Shown here: in pieces, positions 15,704-25,437 of the stretch
Position numbering within the stretch: the first letter of the stretch is position 1
How the letters are laid out: the number at the start of each line of letters is the position of its first letter
Assembly (NCBI GenBank): GCA_002783405.1
Contig: PFGG01000064.1
Span: forward strand, 250,200-314,199
DNA: 64,000 nt
Reading direction: 5' to 3'
Source of the DNA: a bacterium (Candidatus Blackallbacteria) CG13_big_fil_rev_8_21_14_2_50_49_14
GTDB lineage: Bacteria; Cyanobacteriota; Sericytochromatia; UBA7694
Translations under genes and position numbers: made by a program
The notes under the pieces: generated by a model
Databases searched by the model: none
What the model was told of the DNA's origin: nothing
Seen by the model: the letters and a program-made list of their open reading frames with translations, nothing else

Positions 15704-18700
15704 CCCTTTAATTTTAACGCTGCCTGCAGAATATCGATGGACCATTGGCTTTCGGCATCCAGGTGCAGGGCATTGCCATCTCTGAAGGCATCATCGGTCC
15801 AGTCGATTAGGGTACGCAGGGTTTCTGCTGAGAGTTTATCTGCCAGTTTTTTGGCTGCGTCGGGTTCCAGGCTTTTGAGCATATTGTGAATAAAATCATC
15901 TGATTTGATGCTCGTGCGGTTCCAACGCCCCAGGATGTCGTTGATGGCTTTGTCTGTGCCTGGGCCATAATGCTCTACGACAGAACCCATAATCCGTCCC
16001 AGTTCGCCGCGATCTTCGAGTTCCTCTGAAAGGCGTTGTGCGCCATTCAGGCTGGAAGTTCCCAGGCGGTCAACCAAAGGCTTGAAATCCCCGGTTTTTG
16101 CCGAATCGCGCAGGATATCGTGGATCAGGGTTTCAGACTGGGCAGGGGTCCAATAATCCATCAAATCACGCATGATTGCGGCTTTGGCATCGCGGTTGCC
16201 CAGTTCTGCCAAGGCCCGGATATTCTGAACATTTTTATTAAAATCGCCCAGCCCGAGGGTTTCTCTGACAAACTGAGGGGCCTTTGCGCCCACTTTGGAA
16301 CTGAAATTATTCAGGGATCCTGCCATATACTGAATCGTATCCAGGGAGAGTTTGCCCCGCAGACGATCTTTGCCCAGGGTCATGGCTGCATTGACCATTT
16401 CACCTTTGCGGGGGCCAAACCAGGAATCCTGATTCACATTGCGGAAAGCGCGTTCAATTTGGGTGCGCTTGCCCCCTTCGAGAATCCAACTCAGGGCTTG
16501 GCCTGCTTTTTGCGGGTCACGGGTTTTGGTGATTTGGGCTGAAAGCGTATCCAGCATGCGGTTGCGGCTTTCTCCCCCCGCAGCTTCTAAGCCCATACCG
16601 CCCTGAAAGAGGGTTTTGCTGGCTTCAAAATCACCGGCGGCAGCAAAGCGGGCCAGCAAGGCTTCTCGCGTTTCATTGCCGAGTTCCAACTTGCCGTCAC
16701 GGGCCAGGCTATTCCAGCTTTCACGCAGTTTTTCCATCGGCAGGGCTTTGATCAGTGCATTCAAATTGCTCTGCAATGCCGCTCTGTCGCCAGGGGCCAT
16801 TTGAGCTGACGGGCGTTCCAGGCGCTCAAGGGTTTCAGCAAACTGGCCTGGGTTGCTGTTAAAAGCCGCCCTGAGTTTATTCTGATCAGCACTGGAAAGG
16901 ATGGCTGCCAAATCCTGATCCGATGAGCCTTTCATGATTTCAAGGGCATTGCGGTAATCGCCAAGATTCAACAATTGCTGTACCTGGGCGTTGCCCATTT
17001 GCGTTCCGGCTGCAGCGGAGAGTTTCAGCATAAACTCACGATCTTTGGCTGTGACCCAACCGCGATCCAGATTTTCAGTCAATTGCTTGACCAAATCCTG
17101 ACCCAAATGATCTTTGATGATGCCCAGACCTTTTTCTTGATTGCCGGGGCGACCTGCAAAATCCTGCATTTCACGCATAAATGCGCGGGTGATATTGTCA
17201 TCCTGAACCATGTATTTTGAAAGCTCACGCACGGTTTGGCTGATCTGAGCGGCGTTCTGACGATCCTGGCCTTCGCTGGTCACCATCCAGGCCAAAACTT
17301 TTCCAGCATCGTCATTCGAAAGCTGGCGAGGAATTTCTGCGCTCATATCCTGGCCATCCTTGCGCAGATGGGCCATCAACTCGGGCAGGTTTCCTTCTTC
17401 TTTGGCTTGTTTGAACAGGCTGAGTGCAAGGTCGGGACGTGTGCCCTTGCCCAGCAATTGGGCAGCCATTTCACCTCTGCTGGCTGCAGGCAGAGTATGT
17501 AAGCGTGGCATCAGGGCTTCAAGGGCCTGCTTGGCTTCCTGTTTACCAGGCACTTCTAAAGTTTCTGAACTGCCATCGGGTTTTTGGAAGTCGCCATCTG
17601 CACTCTCATCCAGCAAACGCACCAGTTTAACCTGATCTTCGTTGTTGAGATCTTTCAGCAGTTCTTCCAGATTTTGGTTTTCGCGATAGCGCTGCATGCG
17701 CTCTAAGAAGTTCTGGGTCGAAAAATCTTTAACCTCAGGGGGTGTTTCTTCTGGGGGAGACACCACGGCAGGGCTGTCTCCATCGCCCGTGGGGGGCGGT
17801 ACGACCACGGGTTGAGGTTGGGTTGCCGGTTTTTCTAACACGGGCGGTTTTTCGGGTTGTGGTTTGGGTTGGGGCACAACGCCAGGATTTGTGCCATTTT
17901 CATCTTTCATCAACCAATCAATGATTTTGATAATCCGGTTGGCCCGCTCAAAATCGGCGGGGTTGATCGTGGTATTGGTAACGCTGCTGGGGCCATTGGC
18001 TCCCCCACCGACCTGAACGCCTCCGATCATGGTGCCGTGATTGTTTTGCAGAGCATTTGATTGTTGTTGCGCATACTCGCTGACCAGATTGGAGGCCAGA
18101 TTACGAATCGCCCGTAAATCGGCATGGTTATTTTCTTTGTTTTTAAGCGCTTCCAAAAGCGGGCGCAGCGTGGCCAATTGATGCGGGGGGGTATTGAAGT
18201 CGGCATCAGGGGGAGATTTGTCTTCAATTTTCATCAGAATGTCAAAGCGCACCTGGTTGGCATTGGGGCCACCCAGGGTTGCGAAATGTGTTTTGGCCAG
18301 AATCGGCATGACTGGGGTTTTGAGTTTGAGTTTCTGGGCTCCCTGTGCGGCTGCGTTATACAGCTGGGTCAAGGCTTTGGCGTCGTTATCATGGGGGCGT
18401 AAAAGTTTATCGATGGCCTGTTTCTGTTGTTCTGGGCTTCCATCGGCCAGAATCATGGCCAGCATTTCACCCTGTTTGGGGTCACTGGCTTTGCCGGGAT
18501 CCAATTTGGAGAGCAGGTCCGTAAGCAGGGCCTGTTTCTGATCTGCAGGGGTGGCACTGGATTCCAATTTGGCTGCAATTTCAGCCAGGGGATCTGTACC
18601 TGCTTCAGCGGCAGGTTGACTTTCCGCAGGGCTTTCTCCTGCGCCGGTCTCTGTCACCGCAGGAGCATCCGTATTCGCTCCCCCTTCAGGGGTTTCGCTG

Positions 18701-19542
18701 CGCTCAGGTATTTCACCGCCGGGTTCAAAATTTTCTTCAACGACCGGGGCTGAGGGAGCGATATCCGCTTGAGGATCTGTGCCCAGTTGATCGACTAAAT
18801 TGCTCAAACTATCAAGGGCCTGCGGATCTTCTGGCTTGCTTTCAAGCGTCTCCAGAGCTTTTTTCAGGCTGGCCTTGCTGCCTTCGGGGATCGCTTGTTT
18901 TTCAAGCAGGGCTTTGGCTTGATTTGTGGCGGCCAATTGAACTTTGGCGGTCTCACTCTGGCGGTGTTCTCTTACCAGTTTCAAAAGCTCATTCATTTCA
19001 CTGGCGGGAATATCTTGGGGTTTAACCAGCAGACGATCGAGCATTTTATCTGCCAGGGTATTTTTATCTGCGGCATAGAGGTTTTGAATCATGCCCGTTT
19101 GACTCAGCTTGGTGGCTGTCATTCGAGCCGCTGGGGAGGGGGTTTCTGAACCCTGGGGTTTGGTGGGCATTTTTAATTGAAAGCCCACGGGATCAAACTC
19201 GCTGTTTTCTTGGGCGCCTTTGGCCAATTCACTGACGATGCTTTCACTGTCTTGCAGGTCATTTTTGCCGTCCAATTGCCCATCGAGGGCATCGGCAACC
19301 AGTTTTTCAACCGCATTCAACTGTTCTGGGGTCGCTTTGGCAGGATCGGTGACCCCCATTTTGTTCAAAAATTCTGTTTGCAGTTGTTTGTATTTTTCGC
19401 TGTCGATGACCCCTGGGGTGCCTGACTTTTGTACCTTGTCATTGACTTGTGTTTCGAGATTCTGCTTCAGTGTAGCGTCGCCTTGAAGTCGGCTGCGAAA
19501 TTCTGTCAAAATCGGATTGTTACTGGGGCCTAAGCTTTGCAT
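15697..19542 (-). CDS. Giant unknown protein with GPxNNPI N-terminal motif (partner of the zincin protein)
   Basis: I choose ATG 19542 (1281 residues). An in-frame start at 19671 would overlap the upstream gene by 65 bases, while 19542 has AGGA just before it and places GPSNNPI at residues 5-11, exactly where the upstream protein has GPLNNPI. No signal peptide or membrane segment is visible. The protein is largely helical, with an acidic, alanine/glutamate-rich part (about 260-330), a Pro-rich linker (about 553-607, KPQPEKPPVLEKP) and a long C-terminal helical half with repeat-like helices. A second shared motif, EFDPVGF, is at 115-121. I recognise no family. It follows the zincin gene by 64 bases and is probably co-transcribed. 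Confidence 0.8.
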   Translation of the reverse strand: MQSLGPSNNPILTEFRSRLQGDATLKQNLETQVNDKVQKSGTPGVIDSEKYKQLQTEFLNKMGVTDPAKATPEQLNAVEKLVADALDGQLDGKNDLQDSESIVSELAKGAQENSEFDPVGFQLKMPTKPQGSETPSPAARMTATKLSQTGMIQNLYAADKNTLADKMLDRLLVKPQDIPASEMNELLKLVREHRQSETAKVQLAATNQAKALLEKQAIPEGSKASLKKALETLESKPEDPQALDSLSNLVDQLGTDPQADIAPSAPVVEENFEPGGEIPERSETPEGGANTDAPAVTETGAGESPAESQPAAEAGTDPLAEIAAKLESSATPADQKQALLTDLLSKLDPGKASDPKQGEMLAMILADGSPEQQKQAIDKLLRPHDNDAKALTQLYNAAAQGAQKLKLKTPVMPILAKTHFATLGGPNANQVRFDILMKIEDKSPPDADFNTPPHQLATLRPLLEALKNKENNHADLRAIRNLASNLVSEYAQQQSNALQNNHGTMIGGVQVGGGANGPSSVTNTTINPADFERANRIIKIIDWLMKDENGTNPGVVPQPKPQPEKPPVLEKPATQPQPVVVPPPTGDGDSPAVVSPPEETPPEVKDFSTQNFLERMQRYRENQNLEELLKDLNNEDQVKLVRLLDESADGDFQKPDGSSETLEVPGKQEAKQALEALMPRLHTLPAASRGEMAAQLLGKGTRPDLALSLFKQAKEEGNLPELMAHLRKDGQDMSAEIPRQLSNDDAGKVLAWMVTSEGQDRQNAAQISQTVRELSKYMVQDDNITRAFMREMQDFAGRPGNQEKGLGIIKDHLGQDLVKQLTENLDRGWVTAKDREFMLKLSAAAGTQMGNAQVQQLLNLGDYRNALEIMKGSSDQDLAAILSSADQNKLRAAFNSNPGQFAETLERLERPSAQMAPGDRAALQSNLNALIKALPMEKLRESWNSLARDGKLELGNETREALLARFAAAGDFEASKTLFQGGMGLEAAGGESRNRMLDTLSAQITKTRDPQKAGQALSWILEGGKRTQIERAFRNVNQDSWFGPRKGEMVNAAMTLGKDRLRGKLSLDTIQYMAGSLNNFSSKVGAKAPQFVRETLGLGDFNKNVQNIRALAELGNRDAKAAIMRDLMDYWTPAQSETLIHDILRDSAKTGDFKPLVDRLGTSSLNGAQRLSEELEDRGELGRIMGSVVEHYGPGTDKAINDILGRWNRTSIKSDDFIHNMLKSLEPDAAKKLADKLSAETLRTLIDWTDDAFRDGNALHLDAESQWSIDILQAALKLKGQ

Positions 19543-19606
19543 CTGAAATCCTGCTTTCGTGGGTGTCCGAAATTCATTGTAACCTGTCTCAATCTGATCG
19601 CTAACT

Positions 19607-22600
19607 TCATGGTTGAGTCTCTGCCAAAAAGCGGCGTAAAATCTGCTCGATATGCTGGGGGCTGGTGTCATTGCCGGCTTGAGATAAAATCATGCGGGCA
19701 AATTCTTCTTTGCTGGGCACAGGCAAGGGAATTCCCATGGTATGCGCAACGGTTTCCATGGTTTTTCCATACAATTGCCAGGCCCGTGTAAAATTTGAAT
19801 TTGAACTCAATTGCTGAATACGCGATGCTTGTGAAACGGCAGTGATAGATGAGTCAGTGGCGCTACTGATGCGATCTTGTAAGCTCTCTGATTGAAGGGG
19901 GCTGGTCAGCATTTGAACGGCACCGCTGACCCAATTGGAAATCATGGGAACCTGCGACATCATGCGTTTTGCGGCTTGATCCAGTCGGTGGGACTCTGAA
20001 AGTGCGTGGGTGGTTACGCTGGTGGGGCTGACACTGCGCCCCTGGTTCTGACCATAGGTCAGAGAGGCGAGATAGTCCTGGTTTTGAAGCATGCCTTGAA
20101 AACCCAAGGGCAAATAATCTTTCAGACGGGGTTCCTGGTTCAAATCCAAATATCCTTGGGCTCGGATTTTGGCGAGCGCCAATAAAATGGCCCTTCCCTG
20201 GAGGGCCTGATTGCCTGTGTATTCCTGGCTGTTGAGTGCCTGATCCAGGGCCGATTTTGCTTCCGCAGGAATTTTGTCGTCCTGCAGACCTTCTAGCCCC
20301 TGGCTCAAAAAGGTTTCTTCAAATTGGGCAATTTCGGCCTGAACGCTTCTGCGTTCTTCTTGAGAAAGTTGCGGATTGTTCAAGCGATTGATTGCGCTGT
20401 TATAGCGTTCCTGTAAATAATCAAGGCTCCAACCACTTTCATTTTCGGGTACACGCAAATCATTGGCAGGAGCCAGACCTGTGTCGGGTGAGGTTCTTTC
20501 AATCCCATGTTCGCTGTCCCCTGTTGGCGAATCCGGAGCGTGGGGAGCGGCTTCATGATGTGGTATCTCTGGCTCAGTTCTTTGCAAGGCTTGACGCAGC
20601 GGGGCATAATCCTGATCCAGACGGCTCGCGAGTGTAGGAGTAAACCGGATCGGGTTTTGGCCATAGCCCAGCACAGTATTGAGTCCGGCTTGAACCTGTT
20701 CTCGGGTATAGCCGCTGGCCTCTGCCATGCGCAGAATCTCGCTTGAATTGTGGGGGTTGCCCTGGAGTGAATTCATCACCAAAAATTTAAGCAGCGATCG
20801 ACGCAAGAGCCGCTGGGGATCATAGGTGAAAACGCGACTGGCCTCAGCAAAGTCCTCACTGGGGCTGATGGAGCCATAATCACTGGATGCTGTCCGGTCA
20901 TTGTGGGTCTGATCATGATAATCCTGACTGCTCATGTGAAAAACGCCAAAGTCTTCTCGCGAATCACTGCCTTCAAAAAAGCGGCCCCAATTATCCAGTA
21001 CCTGTAAATTGCTTTCCTGATCCAGTTGGTGTTCCCAAAGATGGCTCACTTCATGTGAAACCAGTTGTTCCGCCATGTCCAGGCCACTGCCAGAGTCCAT
21101 GACATTGAACCAACTGCTCACCAGATGGGAGGCGGTACTGGTATCAAAAATACCGTCGGCCAATTTGCTCATGAAGCTTAAATCAGTCTGCAATAATTGG
21201 GCTGTATCTTCCGAAACCTGAGGGGGGGGGGCCAATAATCCCTGCATCCGTGTATTCACATCCCGCATAATTTGTTTGAATTGATTGGGATGATCTTCTA
21301 ATTTGTGGAATTGGCTCTCAAAAAAGTGCAGCATTTCCATGCGCTGGGGCTCAGACAGTTTTTTATCATCTTCAAGCCGTTCCTTGAAGGTATTGAGAGC
21401 CAGGGTCATTTGAAACTGGCGCACTGAGGCCGTGGTTTGGGCCCCATAAATGCCATCACTTGAGAGATTTGCGCGTTGACCATAGGGGCTGGATTCCCGC
21501 ATAAACCCTTGGAGTTGAGAAACGGCATGGGTCTGCTCCATGCGGGCGGCCACCTGACGCAAGAGCACGGGTCCCATTCTCCCGAGCAATTGGTGCATAT
21601 CGCGGGACATGGCATTGCCATCTTCAGGAATCATGGCAAAGGGCGTGCTGCCTGCCCTTACGTTTTCAGGCCGATCCAAAGCCCGGTAGCGGGTAATAAA
21701 ATTGATCGCCTTTTGAAGATTTTCGACCCCGCCATATTTATCCACATATTCTGTCAGGAGAACGCGCTGTAATTCAGTGGTGTTGTTACCATCAAGGTGG
21801 CGTTCGGCAAGTTCCTGAGGGGTATATTCAGGGCTGGGGGTGCCATCCTGCAAAAGATTGCGTGTCAGCAGATCCAATTTGCCGGTAATATGGCGAACGA
21901 CTTCATTCTGATCGGCCTGAACCGCTGTATCACTGAGTGTGATTTCGCCCCTTTCCTGATTGGCATGGGCCAGGTACATGGCCTGATTCATGCTATCGAG
22001 AAAATTATCTGTTGTGCTGACTGGGGGAGCCGGTGCCCGGTTAAAGCTCAGAGGCAGTTGATCGCCATTTTTATTCTGCCCCGCTGAACGGGCAATGACC
22101 TCTAGCTTTCCTGGCGATGTTTCTCGGATTTCACTGAGGGCATTGTAAACAGAAGCCAAGGAGGCACTGTCCCAATGGCTGCCACTTTCTTTAAATTCTG
22201 GGGCGGGATAGCCATCCTGGGTAAACAGTTGGCTGATTTCTGTACGCAAATGTGTTTCAAAGACTTCTGAGAGCTTGCTTTGTAAAACCGCAGGCTCTAC
22301 TTTGCCATTGCTGCCTTTGGGAAGCGCATTCAGGCCAGCCTTGAGGGTCTGCATCAAATTTTGAACCTGTTCAGGACCGAGATTTCGCAATTGTTGCTGC
22401 AGCATGCGGCAATTGCGGAAGCCTAAACTTTGTGCAAGTGCGTCCAGGTTTTCCCGTTTGTCTGCAGGAATAGGTGTCAGGCTGCTGGGATCATTGCTGA
22501 CTTGGTGGCTAAGAATCGATTCTAAATCCTCCAAATCCGCTTCCATTTTTTGCAGATTGGAATCGGGGGGCAGCGTTTCCGGCGCATTGAAGGCGATGGG

Positions 22601-22783
22601 ATCAAATTCTGTCTCGGCATAGCGGCCGGTTTGATCTTGGCTGGGCAAGGCTTCGCTTTCTGTTGGGGAAGCCGGAGGGGGGGGATTGATGCCTGTTGGA
22701 CAGGGTGGGTTGGGGCGTGGCGGCGGGCTGAGAGGGGCCACGGGTTGAATGATGGGATTGTTCAGCGGGCCTGTGGTGCTCAT
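19607..22783 (-). CDS. Giant protein with HExxH zincin site and PG_binding_1-like motif
   Basis: The 1058-residue protein starts after a strong AAAGGAGTGAGGT site. It begins MSTTGPLNNPII, then a Pro-rich stretch to about residue 45 and EFDPIAF at 59-65. Residues 443-458 read DGIYGAQTTASVRQFQ, the core of peptidoglycan-binding domain 1. HEVSH at 577-581 (bases 21041-21055) followed by SEDFAEA at 642-648 has the layout of gluzincins of the anthrax lethal factor type, two His plus Glu about 60 residues later. There is no classical signal peptide. The C-terminal 300 residues are helical and unassigned. A protease acting outside or at the envelope, perhaps exported by a dedicated route, is an inference. 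Confidence 0.8.
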   Translation of the reverse strand: MSTTGPLNNPIIQPVAPLSPPPRPNPPCPTGINPPPPASPTESEALPSQDQTGRYAETEFDPIAFNAPETLPPDSNLQKMEADLEDLESILSHQVSNDPSSLTPIPADKRENLDALAQSLGFRNCRMLQQQLRNLGPEQVQNLMQTLKAGLNALPKGSNGKVEPAVLQSKLSEVFETHLRTEISQLFTQDGYPAPEFKESGSHWDSASLASVYNALSEIRETSPGKLEVIARSAGQNKNGDQLPLSFNRAPAPPVSTTDNFLDSMNQAMYLAHANQERGEITLSDTAVQADQNEVVRHITGKLDLLTRNLLQDGTPSPEYTPQELAERHLDGNNTTELQRVLLTEYVDKYGGVENLQKAINFITRYRALDRPENVRAGSTPFAMIPEDGNAMSRDMHQLLGRMGPVLLRQVAARMEQTHAVSQLQGFMRESSPYGQRANLSSDGIYGAQTTASVRQFQMTLALNTFKERLEDDKKLSEPQRMEMLHFFESQFHKLEDHPNQFKQIMRDVNTRMQGLLAPPPQVSEDTAQLLQTDLSFMSKLADGIFDTSTASHLVSSWFNVMDSGSGLDMAEQLVSHEVSHLWEHQLDQESNLQVLDNWGRFFEGSDSREDFGVFHMSSQDYHDQTHNDRTASSDYGSISPSEDFAEASRVFTYDPQRLLRRSLLKFLVMNSLQGNPHNSSEILRMAEASGYTREQVQAGLNTVLGYGQNPIRFTPTLASRLDQDYAPLRQALQRTEPEIPHHEAAPHAPDSPTGDSEHGIERTSPDTGLAPANDLRVPENESGWSLDYLQERYNSAINRLNNPQLSQEERRSVQAEIAQFEETFLSQGLEGLQDDKIPAEAKSALDQALNSQEYTGNQALQGRAILLALAKIRAQGYLDLNQEPRLKDYLPLGFQGMLQNQDYLASLTYGQNQGRSVSPTSVTTHALSESHRLDQAAKRMMSQVPMISNWVSGAVQMLTSPLQSESLQDRISSATDSSITAVSQASRIQQLSSNSNFTRAWQLYGKTMETVAHTMGIPLPVPSKEEFARMILSQAGNDTSPQHIEQILRRFLAETQP

Positions 22784-22808
22784 ACCTCACTCCTTTAGAA
22801 AAGACACT

Positions 22809-22856
22809 GGGTACAATATACCCATTTTGCCAAATATTTTATCGTTCTTATAAGAA
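22809..22856. promoter_or_regulatory. Two palindromes upstream of the giant-protein operon
   Basis: GGGTA-CAATA-TACCC (22809-22823) is an inverted repeat with a five-base centre; read on the minus strand it includes TATATT, a possible -10, 26-40 bases before the zincin start. TTCTTATAAGAA (22845-22856) is a perfect twelve-base palindrome directly after the regulator stop. They are candidate operator sites for the BTAD regulator encoded just upstream. Confidence 0.4.
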
Positions 22857-22860
22857 AAAA

Positions 22861-25437
22861 TCAGCTGAGTTTCTTTTCAAGCCGTTTATAAAGCATTTCC
22901 AGTTCTTCGGGGGGAGGGGTTTCCCATTTCCGTGCAAAGGCTTCTTCCATTTGGTGGTAAATACGTTTGAGGCGTCCCAAGCTTTTTCGGAAGGTCGCGA
23001 TTTCAAGCAAGGCTGCAAAACTGGTTTCATTACAGGGATCAATGCTGAGCATGCGATCGGCAATTTCTTCTGCCTCTTCTGGACGGTTTTGCTGGCAGAG
23101 CCAGGCCACGCTCCAACTCACCAAATCACTGATTTTTCTTTCAAGCCCTTCCCGTTCAGCCAGCCAATAATCTGCAAAATCCAATTCTGGCAACAAAGGC
23201 CCTTGATACAGTTTTAAGGCTTTTGCGGCTGATAGATAAGCCTGATCGGGTGTGTTTTCTCGCAGTTTCAGCCATTCCTGACTGGCTTCGTTTAAGCTTT
23301 GGTAATCCCAGAAAAAATCTGCCTGCCAGTTAAAACTGTAACAGGCATCGTGAAAGTGAATAAATTCAGAGGCCTGTTTGCCTTTGCGATCGGGCTCAAG
23401 CACTTTGCGCAGGGAGTGAATATGCACATCGAGCTGGCGCAGGGCCTGTTCTAAATCATCGCTGCCTGAAAGCCAGTCGGCAAGACTTTCACGGTGCATA
23501 CCGTGGGGGTGAAAGAGCAACTGTATCAAGATATGCTTGGCTTTCTTGCGGGGCCAATGCGTGAGCGGGGCTTCCCCCACTTCAATCTGAAATCCGCCAA
23601 GCAATCGGATCGACAGATGAGAGCTGGTTTGAGGCGTTTGGATCAGGGTTTTGGGGCGGTTGGGCGTTATTTTGCTTTGGGCGCTTTCTGGGCACAATTC
23701 CTGTAGGGCAACACGTGCTTCACGCAAAAGGCTGAACGAGCCGCTCTGTTCAGCTTCTTTTACCACTTCTTCAAGGGTTTGAATTGCACGCTGTTTGTCG
23801 TCAAGGCGAGAACAGGTCAAGGCCAGATTGAGCCGTGCGTGCAGCGACTCAAAGGTGTTTTCGGGCAAAAGCGCAAGGGCCTGCTCATGCAAACGCAAGG
23901 CACTGTCATAGGATTTGTGAAAACGCCAGAGACGGGCTTCGACATCCGCAATCAAAGGGGTCATAAAATTCCAGTTGAGCGCTTTAGAGGTTTCTCTCAC
24001 TTTTTCAAGTATTTCACGGCCCAGTTTCAGATCGAGATGCTCACCTAAAATTCTTAAAAAGGTTAGGTTCAACCACATCATGGGTTGGGCTGCGAGCGGT
24101 TCCTGGGCCACCTGTTCAAGAATGGTCTCTGGAAGTTGGTTTTCCTGACCCTGCAAGGCATCCAAAAAGGCCAGCATGATTTCAAGTTCCAGCAGCATTT
24201 GCGAGTTTTGTTCGGTTTGAGCCAGCACCTGGGCCTGCTGATAGGAACGTCGGGTTTGTGCATATTCCCCCTGCTGGTAGGCACTCAAACCTTGCAGGAT
24301 ATAGCCTCGGGCCTGAAGATTCAGTGCCGCCCCTGAATCGGCTCGCAAATCAAACAGGGCTTTTAGATGTTGTGCGACTTCCTGGTATTGGCAGAGCTGG
24401 CGGGCTCGGTTGGCTTTTTGGTAATACCAGGCGGCTTTGTCGACGGCATAGCCTTCGCTCAGCAGCGGCTCTGCTTCTGCTAGGGCCTGATCCAGATCAG
24501 ACCAGCGTGCTTCAAGCGAAGCAAAATGAGCAAGGCGGGTTAGCATTGAAAGGCGCAGTGGCGCTTCAGCTGGCTTACAGAGTGCCAGCCCTCTTTCCAA
24601 AAGCACCTGACTTTCAAAGGGCGATTTGTCAGTTTGCAGGGCTCGCATTAGCCAGGCTTGTGCGCTGAGCAGCAGATGTGAGAAGAGCCGTTTGCGCCAG
24701 AGCGGCAGCCATTGATCCGGTGCCAATTGCCAACGGCGCAATTCGGGTAAACGGGCTGGATTCATGAATTCTTGCCAGTCTTGGCTGAGATCTTTGAAAA
24801 GCTGATCTATGGCTTGATTGAGCAGGGTTTCATAGGCCGATTCCCCGAGTTGGCCTGTTTCATAGCGAATTTCTAGTGCACAACCCAAGGGCCAGCCCGC
24901 CTGTTTTTGCCAGCGCTGGAGGGCTGAATCAGACCATTCCAGACCCGCTTTTCGCCATTCCTGTTCCGCCTGTGCTTGCGACCATTTTAGATCCTCTTGG
25001 TCTAAGTAGTGGGCATTTCCCGAAGCACAGCTGGCTGCAATCGGTAAATCAGGCCGTCTGCGACTGCAGAGCGTGAAATTAAAAGGAACTTGAGGGCAAC
25101 GCAGAATTTCTTGCACCCATTCAAGACAGCTGCTCTGGTTTTCAAGTCGATGCCAATCGTCGATCTGAACCCAAACTGCAGCCTTGCTGAAGTGCTTGAT
25201 CCAGGCTTCCGCTGTGTTTTCGCTTGGGCTTTCCAGACCCAGGGCGTCCAGCTCTTGGCTGAGCAGTGCCCAGAGGCCTGCTTTTTCAATTTCAGGCAGA
25301 CGGTGGCTGTCCAATCGAATGCGGTTTCCCCCAAGACGCGCAGCCTGGGCTGTTAACCACCAGGTTTTTCCGTAGCCACCCGGAGCCACAAGAAAATTCA
25401 GCTGAGGCGAGGTTTGGGGGGGGGCTTGGGCCTTCAC
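22861..25437 (-). CDS. STAND-type ATPase with C-terminal SARP-like winged helix and BTAD
   Basis: The 858-residue protein begins with GTG overlapping the ligase stop (GTGA). Residues 18-27, APGGYGKTWW, are a MalT-like Walker A, and VWVQIDDWHRL is the probable Walker B. A helical TPR-like middle (about 260-600) follows. From about 615, LSIRLLGGFQIEVGE and HWPRKKAKHILIQLL form the OmpR-like winged helix of SARP regulators, and the last 150 residues (YQGPLLPELDFADYWLAERE, then DPCNETSFAALL) are a bacterial transcriptional activator domain. Such regulators sense a ligand or partner through the ATPase and activate nearby genes. It lies directly upstream of the giant pair and is its obvious candidate regulator. 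Confidence 0.85.
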   Translation of the reverse strand: MKAQAPPQTSPQLNFLVAPGGYGKTWWLTAQAARLGGNRIRLDSHRLPEIEKAGLWALLSQELDALGLESPSENTAEAWIKHFSKAAVWVQIDDWHRLENQSSCLEWVQEILRCPQVPFNFTLCSRRRPDLPIAASCASGNAHYLDQEDLKWSQAQAEQEWRKAGLEWSDSALQRWQKQAGWPLGCALEIRYETGQLGESAYETLLNQAIDQLFKDLSQDWQEFMNPARLPELRRWQLAPDQWLPLWRKRLFSHLLLSAQAWLMRALQTDKSPFESQVLLERGLALCKPAEAPLRLSMLTRLAHFASLEARWSDLDQALAEAEPLLSEGYAVDKAAWYYQKANRARQLCQYQEVAQHLKALFDLRADSGAALNLQARGYILQGLSAYQQGEYAQTRRSYQQAQVLAQTEQNSQMLLELEIMLAFLDALQGQENQLPETILEQVAQEPLAAQPMMWLNLTFLRILGEHLDLKLGREILEKVRETSKALNWNFMTPLIADVEARLWRFHKSYDSALRLHEQALALLPENTFESLHARLNLALTCSRLDDKQRAIQTLEEVVKEAEQSGSFSLLREARVALQELCPESAQSKITPNRPKTLIQTPQTSSHLSIRLLGGFQIEVGEAPLTHWPRKKAKHILIQLLFHPHGMHRESLADWLSGSDDLEQALRQLDVHIHSLRKVLEPDRKGKQASEFIHFHDACYSFNWQADFFWDYQSLNEASQEWLKLRENTPDQAYLSAAKALKLYQGPLLPELDFADYWLAEREGLERKISDLVSWSVAWLCQQNRPEEAEEIADRMLSIDPCNETSFAALLEIATFRKSLGRLKRIYHQMEEAFARKWETPPPEELEMLYKRLEKKLS

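Noticed and set aside
19120-19290. EF-hand-like run (DGQLDGKNDLQD) in the second giant protein
   Set aside because: The spacing of acidic residues does not fit a canonical EF-hand or dockerin loop.
22845-22856. TTCTTATAAGAA as a terminator of the regulator gene
   Set aside because: It is AT-only in the stem and has no loop, so it is too weak as RNA; it is better seen as a DNA site.
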